64,000 nt of DNA from Pseudomonas laurylsulfativorans (GCF_002906155.1 NZ_MUJK01000001.1:1240001-1304000); one strand, 5' to 3'; positions 8,176 to 16,327 are shown, counted from the first letter of the stretch. Notes: a model not told the origin generated them from the sequence alone. Numbers and translations are program-made.

Positions 8176-8873
8176 ACGCGGCCACTCACTGGCAGCAATG
8201 CGCCGGTAACGGCTGCGGCGTCGTCCGACAGCAGAAACGCAACCACGGCCGCCAGCGCCTGCGGCGTCACCCACCGGCTGCAGTCGGCATCGGGCATGTC
8301 GGCGCGATTGGCCGGAGTGTCGATAATGCTTGGCAACACGGCGTTGACCGTGACGCCACGATCCTTCAGCTCTTCGGCCAATGCCTCGGTCAAGCGGGCA
8401 ACACCGGCCTTGGAGGCTGCATAGGCGCCCATCCCCGTTGCAGCCTTGACGGAGGCCAGCGCGCCGATATTGACGATGCGTCCCGCCTCGGAGGCCAGCA
8501 ACTGCGGCAGCGCCGACTGCGAACTGACTACCGCGGTGCGTACGTTCATCTGGTAAAGGCGATCCCAGGTCTCCAGGGTGCCACCTTCGATGGTCTCCCA
8601 GGCAAAGCCGCCCGCCACATTGACCAAACCATCAATACCGCCCAATTGCGCCGCGACCTGGGCAAACGCAGCACTGGCCGACTCGGTGGACGTAAGGTCG
8701 ACACCGCCCAGACACAGCAGATTCTCAGTATCGAGCAAGGCCGCCGGGACCTCGGCGCGGTCCAGTAGGGCCACCCGGGCGCCGCATGCCAGCAGGCATT
8801 TACCAAGCGTGCTGCCGAGGGCACCAAAGCCACCGGTGACGACTACCCTCTTGTCCAGCAATGACTGGGACAT
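8172..8873 (-). CDS. ditG: SDR-family protein with altered active site, DitG-like
   Basis: A 233-aa SDR, slightly short for the family. The nucleotide-binding motif TGGFGALGS is present, and Tyr151-x3-Lys155 (YAASK) is intact. The position of the catalytic serine (13 residues before the Tyr) is Ala138 in the stretch NIGALAS; Ser141 is three residues off. It may be a weak or differently working reductase, or Ser141 may substitute. It is the first gene of a ditG-ditH operon. AACAACAA (8886-8893), a perfect Crc/Hfq-type motif, lies in the leader with GAGG. The 22-bp element (8943-8964) lies between it and the divergent DUF35 gene. Confidence 0.8.
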   Translation of the reverse strand: MSQSLLDKRVVVTGGFGALGSTLGKCLLACGARVALLDRAEVPAALLDTENLLCLGGVDLTSTESASAAFAQVAAQLGGIDGLVNVAGGFAWETIEGGTLETWDRLYQMNVRTAVVSSQSALPQLLASEAGRIVNIGALASVKAATGMGAYAASKAGVARLTEALAEELKDRGVTVNAVLPSIIDTPANRADMPDADCSRWVTPQALAAVVAFLLSDDAAAVTGALLPVSGRV

Positions 8874-8942
8874 CGTGAAATCCTCTTGTTGTTGTTTTGC
8901 GGCGCGAACGGTCGATCCGTGCCTTTGCCGGTGTAAATATAT

Positions 8943-8964
8943 GACACTTTTTTAAAATATGTAC
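8943..8964. promoter_or_regulatory. Recurrent 22-bp element (GACAC-N12-TGTAC), ditGH / DUF35-ditF promoter
   Basis: GACAC and TGTAC flank a T/A-rich 12-bp spacer. The element sits between divergent genes, only 12 bp from the start of the plus-strand gene at 8977. Confidence 0.65.
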
Positions 8965-8976
8965 AAATGATACCGT

Positions 8977-9411
8977 ATGACCTCAAGTCAAACATTCACC
9001 TGCGGACCGCTGATGCCTAGAAAACTTCCTGCACTCAACGCCGATAACCGCGCCTTTTGGCAAGGCGGCGAACAGGGCGAATTGCTCATTCATCGCTGCG
9101 CGGCCTGCAGCCGGTATTTCCATCCGCCCGCCCCGCTGTGCCCGCACTGCGCCAGCTTCGAGGTGGCGCCGCAGGCGGTGTCGGGCAAGGGCAAAGTGCT
9201 CAGCTACACCATCAACTACCAGGCCTGGAACCCCGCCCTGGAAGTGCCCTATGTGGTCGCGATCATCGAGCTGGTGGAGCAACCCGGCTTGCAATTCGTG
9301 AGCAATGTGGTGGGGATGCCGGTCGAGGATGTGCACATCGACATGCCGGTACGGGTCAGCTTCCTCAATGTCGAGGATGTCTGGTTGCCTCTGTTCGAGA
9401 AGGATCAGTGA
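8977..9411 (+). CDS. DUF35 Zn-ribbon/OB-fold protein, partner of the thiolase-like DitF
   Basis: A 144-aa protein with a zinc ribbon (CAAC near residue 41 and CPHC near residue 55), then an OB-fold domain (GKGKVLSYT, PYVVAIIEL). These are the DUF35_N and DUF35 domains. Such proteins form complexes with thiolase-like proteins; in actinobacterial sterol degradation a DUF35 domain is required by the aldolase Ltp2. The stop codon overlaps the ATG of ditF by one base (TGATG), so the two are coupled. No ribosome-binding site precedes ATG 8977, which lies 12 bp from the 22-bp element, so a leaderless start or the later ATG 9013 are both possible. Confidence 0.85.
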   Translation: MTSSQTFTCGPLMPRKLPALNADNRAFWQGGEQGELLIHRCAACSRYFHPPAPLCPHCASFEVAPQAVSGKGKVLSYTINYQAWNPALEVPYVVAIIELVEQPGLQFVSNVVGMPVEDVHIDMPVRVSFLNVEDVWLPLFEKDQ

Positions 9412-10601
9412 TGTTCGATCATCGTTATGAAAAAGACGTCGCCATCACCGGCATCGGCCAATCGGAAATCGGACGACCGTCAAACAAATCCGCCATGCGC
9501 CTGACCCTCGATGCCTGCCTCGAAGCCATTGCTGACGCCGGCCTGCAGCGCAGCGACATCGACGGCGTGGCTTGCTGGCCGGGCGATAACAACAATGGCG
9601 ACCCGTTTTCGCCGGTCGGCCCCAGCGCCCTGAAAAGCGCTCTGGGGCTCAACGTCAACTGGTTCGGTGGCGGCTATGAAGGGCCCGGCCCGCTCACCGG
9701 CGTGATCAACGGTGCCATGGCGATTGCAGCGGGCTTGTGCAAGCACGTGCTGGTGTTTCGTACCATCACCGAAGCGTCGGCCCGGATGGTCAACAAACAG
9801 GCGAGCGCGTTGACCAACAAGACCCAGGGGCGCGACAGCAGCTACGCCTGGCAGTGGTTCACGCCCTTCAATGTGCTGTCGGCTACCAATCTGATGGCGC
9901 TGTATGCCCAGCGTCACTTCCATGAATACGGCACCCGCCCGGAGCAACTGGCACAAATCGCCCTGACGTGTCGCCAGAACGCCATGCGCAACCCCAAGGC
10001 GGTGTTTCGCACGCCGATGAGCATGGACGACTACATGGCCTCGCGAATGATTTCCTCGCCACTGCGCCTGTTCGACTGCGACGTGCATTGCGATGGCTCC
10101 ACCGCCATTGTGCTGTCGCGCCGTGATATTGCCCAGGACCTGCCGAACAAACCCATCCGCATCGAGGCGATGGGCGCTGCGTTGAATCAGCCGTGGTCAT
10201 GGGACCAGATCTCGCTGACCAAAATGGCTGCTTTCGACGTCGGCCAGATGATGTGGGCGCGTACCGACTACACCCCGCAGGACGTCGGCTCCGCGCAGTT
10301 GTATGACGGCTTTTCGATTCTGACCATGATCTGGCTGGAAGCCCTGGGCCTATGCCCGACCGGGGGAAGCGGCGCCTTCGTTGAAGGCGGCACCCGCATC
10401 GCACTGGATGGCAGCCTGCCGCTCAATACCAACGGCGGTCAGCTTTCAGGTGGCCGAACCCATGGGCTGGGTTATGTGCATGAGGCGTGTTTGCAACTGT
10501 GGGGGCGTGCCGAAGGCCGGCAAACCCGTGAACACAGCGTCAGTACGGTGGCAGCCGGTGGCGGCCCGTTGGGGGGCAGCCTGTTGCTGGTGCGCGAGTA
10601 A
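9411..10601 (+). CDS. ditF: Thiolase-like lipid-transfer protein or aldolase, DitF-like
   Basis: A 396-aa protein of the SCP-x/thiolase-like lipid-transfer family. It begins AITGIGQSEIGRPS, has FDCDVHCDGSTAIVLS in the middle, and ends with GGRTHGLGYVHEAC typical of this subgroup. True thiolases use a reactive cysteine near residue 90, which I do not see here. With the DUF35 protein it may instead be a retro-aldolase removing a short CoA-linked side chain, as Ltp2 does for sterols. It overlaps the DUF35 gene and is convergent with ditR; their stops are 9 bp apart. A longer frame reaching upstream to 9057 runs through the DUF35 gene and is not real. Confidence 0.85.
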   Translation: MFDHRYEKDVAITGIGQSEIGRPSNKSAMRLTLDACLEAIADAGLQRSDIDGVACWPGDNNNGDPFSPVGPSALKSALGLNVNWFGGGYEGPGPLTGVINGAMAIAAGLCKHVLVFRTITEASARMVNKQASALTNKTQGRDSSYAWQWFTPFNVLSATNLMALYAQRHFHEYGTRPEQLAQIALTCRQNAMRNPKAVFRTPMSMDDYMASRMISSPLRLFDCDVHCDGSTAIVLSRRDIAQDLPNKPIRIEAMGAALNQPWSWDQISLTKMAAFDVGQMMWARTDYTPQDVGSAQLYDGFSILTMIWLEALGLCPTGGSGAFVEGGTRIALDGSLPLNTNGGQLSGGRTHGLGYVHEACLQLWGRAEGRQTREHSVSTVAAGGGPLGGSLLLVRE

Positions 10602-10610
10602 CGCAGCGTC

Positions 10611-11396
10611 TCAATAGAGAACGCCGGCTACTTCGCTACAGAACTCGATCAGTGCCTTGCCCAGGTCGGCAAGGCCTTCTTCATCCCGTTGTCCGCGGAA
10701 CATCACCGCGGAAACCGTGAAGTCGATGCTGTGGGTCGGCGAGTAGACTGGCGCGGCAATCGCAAGAATTCCCCCGGAGAAATGTCCGTCGTCCAAGGCC
10801 CAGCCCCGCTCGGCAGCTTGCCTCACTTCTTCGCGGTAAACTTCCAGCGATAATGGCTGGGCCCATCGAATGGTCTCGAAACTGTTCTGTACCTCTGGGT
10901 CGTCAAGGTCGATCTGAGTGGCGAACAAGCGCCCACTGGCACCCATCAAAACCGGTAGTCGCTGACCTTCGGCCATATCGATGCGCACATCGGTCGGGCT
11001 GGCAGCGGAACTGACAATGACGATACGGTCCGGGCTCACCTTGCGCCACAGGGTGATGGTCACCCGCTGGCGCGCAGCCAGGTTCTGCAACAGGGGTTTG
11101 GCCATCTGTATGCGGTGACCCTGGGTGACCAGTTGTTCGACCAGGCGCGCCAGGCCCAAGCCCACCGAGTAGCGCTTGGACAGGGCACTGAAGTCGACCA
11201 CGTCCTCTTGCACCAGGGTACGCAGGATGTTGAAGCAGGTGCTGGGGTTGATTTTCAGCTGGCGGGCGATGTCCACCGAGCGTTCCGGTGTCCCCACCTG
11301 GCTGAGGTAGCGCAGGATGCGTATAGCGTTGGAAACGGGCTTGACGAGGGTTGCGCCGGCCGATTTGGTGGTGTCGCTGACGTCAGTGAAGTCCAT
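10611..11396 (-). CDS. ditR: IclR-family transcriptional regulator, DitR
   Basis: A 261-aa IclR-type regulator with an N-terminal winged helix-turn-helix (SNAIRILRYLSQVG, then LKINPSTCFNILRTL) and a C-terminal effector-binding domain. In P. abietaniphila DitR is an inducer-dependent activator of the ditA3 promoter but not strictly needed for growth. It is the last gene of a long minus-strand operon that begins with ditA3, so it would be co-induced with its target. ATG 11396 is preferred to a TTG at 11450; no strong ribosome-binding site precedes either one. Confidence 0.88.
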   Translation of the reverse strand: MDFTDVSDTTKSAGATLVKPVSNAIRILRYLSQVGTPERSVDIARQLKINPSTCFNILRTLVQEDVVDFSALSKRYSVGLGLARLVEQLVTQGHRIQMAKPLLQNLAARQRVTITLWRKVSPDRIVIVSSAASPTDVRIDMAEGQRLPVLMGASGRLFATQIDLDDPEVQNSFETIRWAQPLSLEVYREEVRQAAERGWALDDGHFSGGILAIAAPVYSPTHSIDFTVSAVMFRGQRDEEGLADLGKALIEFCSEVAGVLY

Positions 11397-11484
11397 GCCC
11401 GATCCAGTAACTTTGAGGTGCCGGCATTCTAACCTGAGAATTGATGGCAACGGAAAAGTTTTAACTGGGAATTATCCGAACGAT

Positions 11485-13071
11485 TTAGTGAGTTTGTTTC
11501 TCCAGAGGCTGGTAAATGAGCCGACGGGTTTGCAGGTCTTCGCGACGAAAACGCTCAAGGAGAAGCTCCTGGGTCTGGTCTGCCTGGGTCACCCGCACCT
11601 GCTGGCGCAGGTACTCCAGCCATGACTCGACAATGAAGCGCTCGCTGTAAAGCTGCGGGTCCGCCATGTCAAGGTACAGGCGCCAGTTCTGCGCTCCGTT
11701 GCGTCGCCGCGCCTTACCTACGGCATACACGGCCTTGAGGAAATCGTCGCGGTCGGGCGTGGTCACTTGATAGACGATCTCCACCGAAACCGGCCCTTCG
11801 GAATGACACACCGGGCTGCCCAGTTGCGGATTGTCGGCCATTTGTACTTCGGCAAAATCCGCTTCCTGCCCCAGCTCTATCCGGCCGTTACGCGTCAGCA
11901 GGATACCGGCCAACAATAAAAGCGTCGCCAGCAACAGGCTTTCCCTGACGCCCAACGCCTGCGCCAGCGCGCCCCATAACGCGCCGCCAGCCGCCATCGC
12001 CCCCATCAGGATCAATACGTAGACCGACGCAACCCGTGCACGCACCCAGTTGGCGGCGTACGTCTGCACAACCGTGGAAATGGTCGCGTTGACCGCCATC
12101 CAGCCAAACCCTGCAAGCAACATCATCACGCAGACCCCATAGCGATTGCGCGAAAGCGCAGCGGTCAGGGTGGCGGCAGCAAAGGCAACGGTGCCGCAGA
12201 TCAGCAAGTGACGCATGCTCACCGAGCGATACAAGCGCGGCAAGATCAGTGCAGCCAGCACGGCACCCGCTCCCAGAAATGCCATGAGCAAGCCGTAGCC
12301 GCCCGCCTCCATGCCCAATTGCTGCTTGGCCACCAATGGCATCAATGCCCACAAGGCACTGGCGCTGCTGGTAAACACCAATACCTGCTTCAGCGCGTTG
12401 AACAGCACCGCCGAATGCCGGATATAGCGCAGACCACTGCGCATGCCGCCAGTCAGGGTTTCCGGTGGCAAGCCCACCGCCGGCGGATTCGGCCTAAGGC
12501 TAAAGAGGAAGAGCAACACGGCGAACAAGCACAGCGCGATCACCAGGAATACCGAGGCGGTGCTCCACCAGGCGATCAGGGCGCCCGCAAGCGCCGGCCC
12601 CAAGGCCCGAGTCGCATTGATGGCGATGCCGTTCAATGACACCGCCGCTGGCACCTGATCCCGTGAAATCACGCTGACCATGATCACCATCCACGCCGAC
12701 ATCCCCAAGGCACTGCCGGTGCCTAGCACAAAGGTAAACGCCAACAATCCCCAGGTTTCCAGATGCGCGCTATAGGCCAGTGCGCAAAGCACCAACGCGG
12801 CGAACAGCATCATGCACTGCGTAATGATCAGCCAGCGGCGACGCTCCACCCGATCGGCAATCACGCCGCCGGGGAAAGCAAACAGGAATACCGGCAAGGT
12901 CACGGCGGTTTGCACCAGAGAGACCATGGCCGCGGATGTGGTCAACGTGGTCATGATCCACGCCGCAGCGACCGTCTGCATCCAGATCGCCATGTTGATC
13001 ACGGCGCCTGCGAGCCACAAGCCGCGGAACGCCTTGTTGCGAAACGGCGCCCACGCCGAGCCCTCGCTCAT
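11485..13071 (-). CDS. ditE: MFS permease with C-terminal soluble domain, DitE-like
   Basis: A 528-aa major facilitator of the MFS_3 (enterobactin-exporter-like) type with about 12 membrane segments in the first 400 residues. The A-loop reads GGVIADRVERRRW. The last 120 or so residues are not membrane-spanning. They start near SPVCHSEGPVSVEIVY and contain RDDFLKAVYAVGKARRRNGA and FIVESWLEYLRQ, which look like an ABM-type ferredoxin-like domain. It may export or import diterpenoids; the tail could sense or bind substrate. Three start codons are stacked at 13077-13071; ATG 13071 has the best spacing from GAGGAG. It lies between ditD and ditR in the operon. Confidence 0.85.
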   Translation of the reverse strand: MSEGSAWAPFRNKAFRGLWLAGAVINMAIWMQTVAAAWIMTTLTTSAAMVSLVQTAVTLPVFLFAFPGGVIADRVERRRWLIITQCMMLFAALVLCALAYSAHLETWGLLAFTFVLGTGSALGMSAWMVIMVSVISRDQVPAAVSLNGIAINATRALGPALAGALIAWWSTASVFLVIALCLFAVLLFLFSLRPNPPAVGLPPETLTGGMRSGLRYIRHSAVLFNALKQVLVFTSSASALWALMPLVAKQQLGMEAGGYGLLMAFLGAGAVLAALILPRLYRSVSMRHLLICGTVAFAAATLTAALSRNRYGVCVMMLLAGFGWMAVNATISTVVQTYAANWVRARVASVYVLILMGAMAAGGALWGALAQALGVRESLLLATLLLLAGILLTRNGRIELGQEADFAEVQMADNPQLGSPVCHSEGPVSVEIVYQVTTPDRDDFLKAVYAVGKARRRNGAQNWRLYLDMADPQLYSERFIVESWLEYLRQQVRVTQADQTQELLLERFRREDLQTRRLIYQPLEKQTH

Positions 13072-13109
13072 CATCACTCCTCAGCGTTTCAGCCGGTTGA
13101 AATCAGTGG

Positions 13110-13994
13110 TTAGTTTTCCAGCGGCTGGCCCAACCGCCCTACGGCACGCGCCGGGTTGAGCTGGCGTGGCAGCGCGATGGTATTGCGCAGTCGACCGATG
13201 CCTTGAATCTGCGCCTCGACCCGATCCCCCGGTTGCAAAAAGCGCCCGCTTTCCAGGCCCACACCGTGGGTGGAACCGGTAAACACCAGATCGCCGGGAC
13301 GCAGGCTGATGCGTGCGTCCAGATAATTGAGCAACTCATCCAGACCGAAAATCATCTGCCGGGTATTGTCTTGCTGACGTAGTTCATCATTGACGCTCAG
13401 ACGCATATCCAGTGCCGGTTGCCCCGTTACACCCAACTCGTCCGCCGTCACGATCCAGGGCCCCACCGGAGTGGTGCGGTCCATGGCTTTCTGGGTTAAC
13501 AGGTCCAGGCGTCCAATCTGTTTACCGGCGTCGCGCGCACTGATGTCATTACCCACCGTGTATCCCAGCAAACAATCGCTGGCGTTGGGCTCTGCGAGCA
13601 ATGGCCGACCGACCACGGCGACCAGTTCCACTTCGTAATCGAGCTGGCGGGTCAACGGTGGAAATTCGATCTCGTCCTCTGCGCCGATCAGTGCTGACTC
13701 AGGCTTGATGTAAGCCAGTGGATGAGCCGGCGCATCGCTGCCCAGGCGTTTGAGATGACTGAGGTAATTGAGCCCCACGCCAAACACCCGGCCACCAGGC
13801 TCCAGCGGCGCAAGCAGCCGTGCCGCCGACAGCGGCAACCACTCGTCGTCCAGATCAAGCACGTCCGCCACCTGGCCCGCACCCAGCCCGGCCCAGCGAG
13901 CGAACGGCGCATTGATCCTGCGCAGGCGATCGGCAGAGGCGTCGAGTAACGCCCAAAACGCCTGCCCCGCCACCTCGACCCGCGCCAGGCGCAT
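13110..13994 (-). CDS. ditD: Fumarylacetoacetate hydrolase-family protein, DitD-like
   Basis: A 294-aa FAH-fold enzyme. The metal site is visible as LDYEVELVAVVG with downstream GNDISARDAGK, and substrate-loop residues GPWIVTADELG follow. It probably hydrolyses or decarboxylates the product of the extradiol dioxygenase encoded just upstream. The start ATG 13994 is one base after the ditC stop (TGA-C-ATG), so the two are coupled. Frames opening earlier lie inside ditC. It differs from DitH in sequence, so the two FAH-fold enzymes probably act at different steps. Confidence 0.87.
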   Translation of the reverse strand: MRLARVEVAGQAFWALLDASADRLRRINAPFARWAGLGAGQVADVLDLDDEWLPLSAARLLAPLEPGGRVFGVGLNYLSHLKRLGSDAPAHPLAYIKPESALIGAEDEIEFPPLTRQLDYEVELVAVVGRPLLAEPNASDCLLGYTVGNDISARDAGKQIGRLDLLTQKAMDRTTPVGPWIVTADELGVTGQPALDMRLSVNDELRQQDNTRQMIFGLDELLNYLDARISLRPGDLVFTGSTHGVGLESGRFLQPGDRVEAQIQGIGRLRNTIALPRQLNPARAVGRLGQPLEN

Positions 13995-13995
13995 G

Positions 13996-14946
13996 TCAGT
14001 GCTTGGCCAGGTAGATGGGCAGGTACTCGGGATCGAGCACTTCTTCCGGCGTTTTGACACTGGCACCGAGAATCGGCCCGACCATTTCGTGACCCCACAG
14101 GCTGAGTTTCTCCGGGTTCAACTCGTAGGGGTCGCCCTGCCACGGCTCAATTTCAGCAATGGTCTCGAAGGCAAATCCGGACGGGTTGAAATGGTAGAAG
14201 GACAGGTGCGGGTCCTGGGCATGCTGACCGAGGGTCATCATCATCGGCAGTTCGCGCTGGCGCACGATGTCGTAGGTTTCACCGACGTCGCGCACATTGC
14301 GCACAAACAGCCCGACATGCTGCACCCCCATGCGACCCGGGCCGTGACCATAGGCAATGTCATGACTGGTGTGATGATTGAGTTTGGAGCGGAAGAAGCC
14401 AGTGCGACCTTTGCCAGCACCGGCGCCATACCAGCTGAAGCCCATGACGTTGAGCAGGAAGTCTTCCAGTTCCGGGGTGTAGTCCGGGGTGATCAGGACC
14501 ACATGGCCGGCGCCACGTTCATCGGCAAGGAAACCGCTGTGCGGGCGACCGGGCTGAAACGAACACGGCAACCACTTTTGCCCGTAAAACAATTCGTGTT
14601 GATAGCCCACCGGATCGCGGAAACGTACCAACTCGCGCACGCCGCGCTTTTCACACAACTGAGCGTCGCCACGGATGTATTCAACATTGGCCGCCGCCAG
14701 CTTCTTGATACCGTCCTCGAAGGCCATGCGCCCTACCGCTTCCCAGCCAATGTAGGCAATTCTGTCCACTTTGCCTGGATGGAATGCAAAACGATGGCGG
14801 CGATCGTCGATTCTGAAGTACAGCGACTCCGGATCACTTTCGGGATTCTTGCCAATGCCGAAGCCCATCACCTGCGGGCCATACTCACGCCACGCTTCGA
14901 GGTTGGGGGTCTCGAACCCCATGTAACCGATACCAATGATGTCCAC
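13996..14946 (-). CDS. ditC: Extradiol ring-cleavage dioxygenase, DitC
   Basis: A 316-aa two-domain type I extradiol dioxygenase (VOC superfamily, BphC-like). Predicted Fe(II) ligands are H148 (AGHVVL), H210 (GVQHVG) and E261 (FAFETIAE), almost the positions known in BphC (146, 210, 260). H195 and Y251 match conserved active-site residues. It should cleave the catechol formed by DitA and DitB meta to the hydroxyls. The start is GTG 14946, with AAGGTG upstream and an AACAATAA motif (14961-14968). The gene sits between ditB and ditD. Confidence 0.93.
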   Translation of the reverse strand: MDIIGIGYMGFETPNLEAWREYGPQVMGFGIGKNPESDPESLYFRIDDRRHRFAFHPGKVDRIAYIGWEAVGRMAFEDGIKKLAAANVEYIRGDAQLCEKRGVRELVRFRDPVGYQHELFYGQKWLPCSFQPGRPHSGFLADERGAGHVVLITPDYTPELEDFLLNVMGFSWYGAGAGKGRTGFFRSKLNHHTSHDIAYGHGPGRMGVQHVGLFVRNVRDVGETYDIVRQRELPMMMTLGQHAQDPHLSFYHFNPSGFAFETIAEIEPWQGDPYELNPEKLSLWGHEMVGPILGASVKTPEEVLDPEYLPIYLAKH

Positions 14947-15013
14947 GTTATTTCACCTTGTTATTGTTCGAGATGAAAAGGTGCCAATGGCACCTGCCCT
15001 GACGTCGTGTGTA

Positions 15014-15772
15014 CTAAATCGCCAGCAATCCGCCGTCGATGACGATGTCCGAACCGGTTATGAATGACGCTTCGTCAGAAGCTATGAAAACGGCCATCGC
15101 CACCACTTCTTCAGGCTCGCCAGGTCGGTCCATCAAGACCCCGTCCAGCAACATGGCACGCATTTTCGGGTCTTCGAGAAATGGCCGAGTGCCCGGCGTA
15201 GCGACAAATCCCGGGCTCAAGCTGACCGCCCGAATGCCAAATGGCGCACCCTCCACAGCCACTTGCCGAGTGAACGACACCACAGCGCCCTTGGCGGCAG
15301 AATGCGCTGAAATACCGGCCACTTTTGAACCACCCCATGCCGCCGTGGAGGACACGTTGATGATCACCCCGCGCTGCTCGGCCAAATGATTCCAGGCATA
15401 TTTGGTGGTGTAGAACAGCAGGTCGATTTCGTTACGCATGGTGAACTGCCAGTCTTCGACCGAGAGTTCGCTGACCAGCCCGAAACGTGCGGCGGATGCA
15501 TTGTTGTACAGAATGTCGATGCGCCCGTGCTCAACGACGGCGGCATCGATCCAGGCCTTGGCCTGTTCGTGATCGCCCAGGTCGACGGGGGCCGAGCCAT
15601 ACAGGGTAAAGCCCTCGGCTCGCATCAAGGCTGCCGTCTCTTCATGGCCTTCGGCGTTAAAGTCGCAACCGACCACAATCGCCCCTTCACGGGCAAAACG
15701 CAGCGCTGCCGCCCGGCCCTGGCCACCACCGGTACCGGTGATCAACGCGACTTTGTTGTGTAAACGTCCCAT
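15014..15772 (-). CDS. ditB: SDR (cis-dihydrodiol dehydrogenase candidate), DitB-like, with His in place of the catalytic Tyr
   Basis: A 252-aa SDR with TGTGGGQGR near residue 13 and NVSS near 139-142. The YxxxK motif reads HSAAK (H157, K161); the codon is CAT, so the change is real in this sequence. From its place between ferredoxin and extradiol dioxygenase it should turn the cis-dihydrodiol into a catechol. ATG 15772 is chosen over a GTG two codons earlier because GAGGA is well spaced. It lies 50 bp after ditA3 in the same operon. The His variant occurs in some SDR subgroups and need not mean loss of activity. Confidence 0.82.
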   Translation of the reverse strand: MGRLHNKVALITGTGGGQGRAAALRFAREGAIVVGCDFNAEGHEETAALMRAEGFTLYGSAPVDLGDHEQAKAWIDAAVVEHGRIDILYNNASAARFGLVSELSVEDWQFTMRNEIDLLFYTTKYAWNHLAEQRGVIINVSSTAAWGGSKVAGISAHSAAKGAVVSFTRQVAVEGAPFGIRAVSLSPGFVATPGTRPFLEDPKMRAMLLDGVLMDRPGEPEEVVAMAVFIASDEASFITGSDIVIDGGLLAI

Positions 15773-15822
15773 CCGCACATCCTCAACTCTGTGGTTATCA
15801 GTGACGACTGGTGCTCACGCCA

Positions 15823-16059
15823 TCAAACGGCTTCGTCTTCCGGGGTGATGGGCTCAAGCCAGATGGCCTCGGCCGGACAGGCGGCGGCACCTTCACGGGC
15901 CTCCTCCTCCAACTCGGGCGGTACACGGGCATCGTCCATGTACACCAGGCCATCGGCATCAAGCTTGTACAGGCTGGGGCAGATCGCGGCACACAAGCCG
16001 TAACCACAGCAGCGGCTACGGTCTGCCACGGCCTTGAATTGCGCTTTTTCTGAACTCAC
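15823..16059 (-). CDS. ditA3: Atypical [3Fe-4S]/[4Fe-4S] ferredoxin of the diterpenoid dioxygenase
   Basis: A 78-aa ferredoxin. Cysteines are C17, C18, C23, C27 and C61; the pattern is C17-x2-Tyr20-x2-C23-x3-C27-Pro with a remote C61-Pro. The second Cys of a standard CxxCxxCxxxCP motif is therefore Tyr, as in single-cluster ferredoxins that serve P450s and a few dioxygenases. In BKME-9 this gene product supplies electrons to DitA1A2. It is the first gene of ditA3-B-C-D-E-R, starts at GTG 16059 with AAGGAG upstream, and has the 22-bp element 40 bp upstream. It could also serve a P450. Confidence 0.9.
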   Translation of the reverse strand: MSSEKAQFKAVADRSRCCGYGLCAAICPSLYKLDADGLVYMDDARVPPELEEEAREGAAACPAEAIWLEPITPEDEAV

Positions 16060-16098
16060 TTTTTTTCTCCTTATCAGGTCCAGTCACGGCAAATTATG

Positions 16099-16120
16099 AA
16101 CACTTATTTATTTTATGTGC
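16099..16120. promoter_or_regulatory. Recurrent 22-bp element (AACAC-N12-TGTGC), ditA3 operon promoter
   Basis: GAACAC...TGTGCAA lies in an AT-rich tract 40 bp upstream of ditA3. The ditA3 promoter is the known target of DitR in P. abietaniphila, so this copy may be bound by DitR or by a second regulator. Confidence 0.65.
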
Positions 16121-16287
16121 AATTAATTTTTAGCGCGGATATGCTGGCAGTCATCGGCGCCTGCAAAACACCTTGGTGGGCTTGAGGCGACGGGATGTTG
16201 AACAGACTGATTCAAAGGTGTGTTCGACGCAGGAAATTCGTTTGTCTGTGAGTCAGATAGCTCTGCTGGACAAAGCGAAAATCCTGT

Positions 16288-16327
16288 TTTTATTCTGAAT
16301 AAAAGATCGGATTCTGTTTAAAGAATC
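16288..16327. promoter_or_regulatory. Two adjacent palindromes upstream of the MFS gene
   Basis: The 337-bp gap between ditA3 and the MFS gene contains no gene. Near its right end are a perfect 17-bp palindrome (TTTTATTC, one base, GAATAAAA; 16288-16304) and a second inverted repeat (GATTCT, 6 bp, AGAATC; 16310-16327). They differ from the 22-bp element and may be operators for the plus-strand operon starting at 16397. Confidence 0.45.

Noticed and set aside
9057..10601. 514-codon frame as a longer DitF
   Set aside because: The first 118 codons lie in another frame of the DUF35 gene; ATG 9411 overlaps the DUF35 stop as expected for coupled genes.
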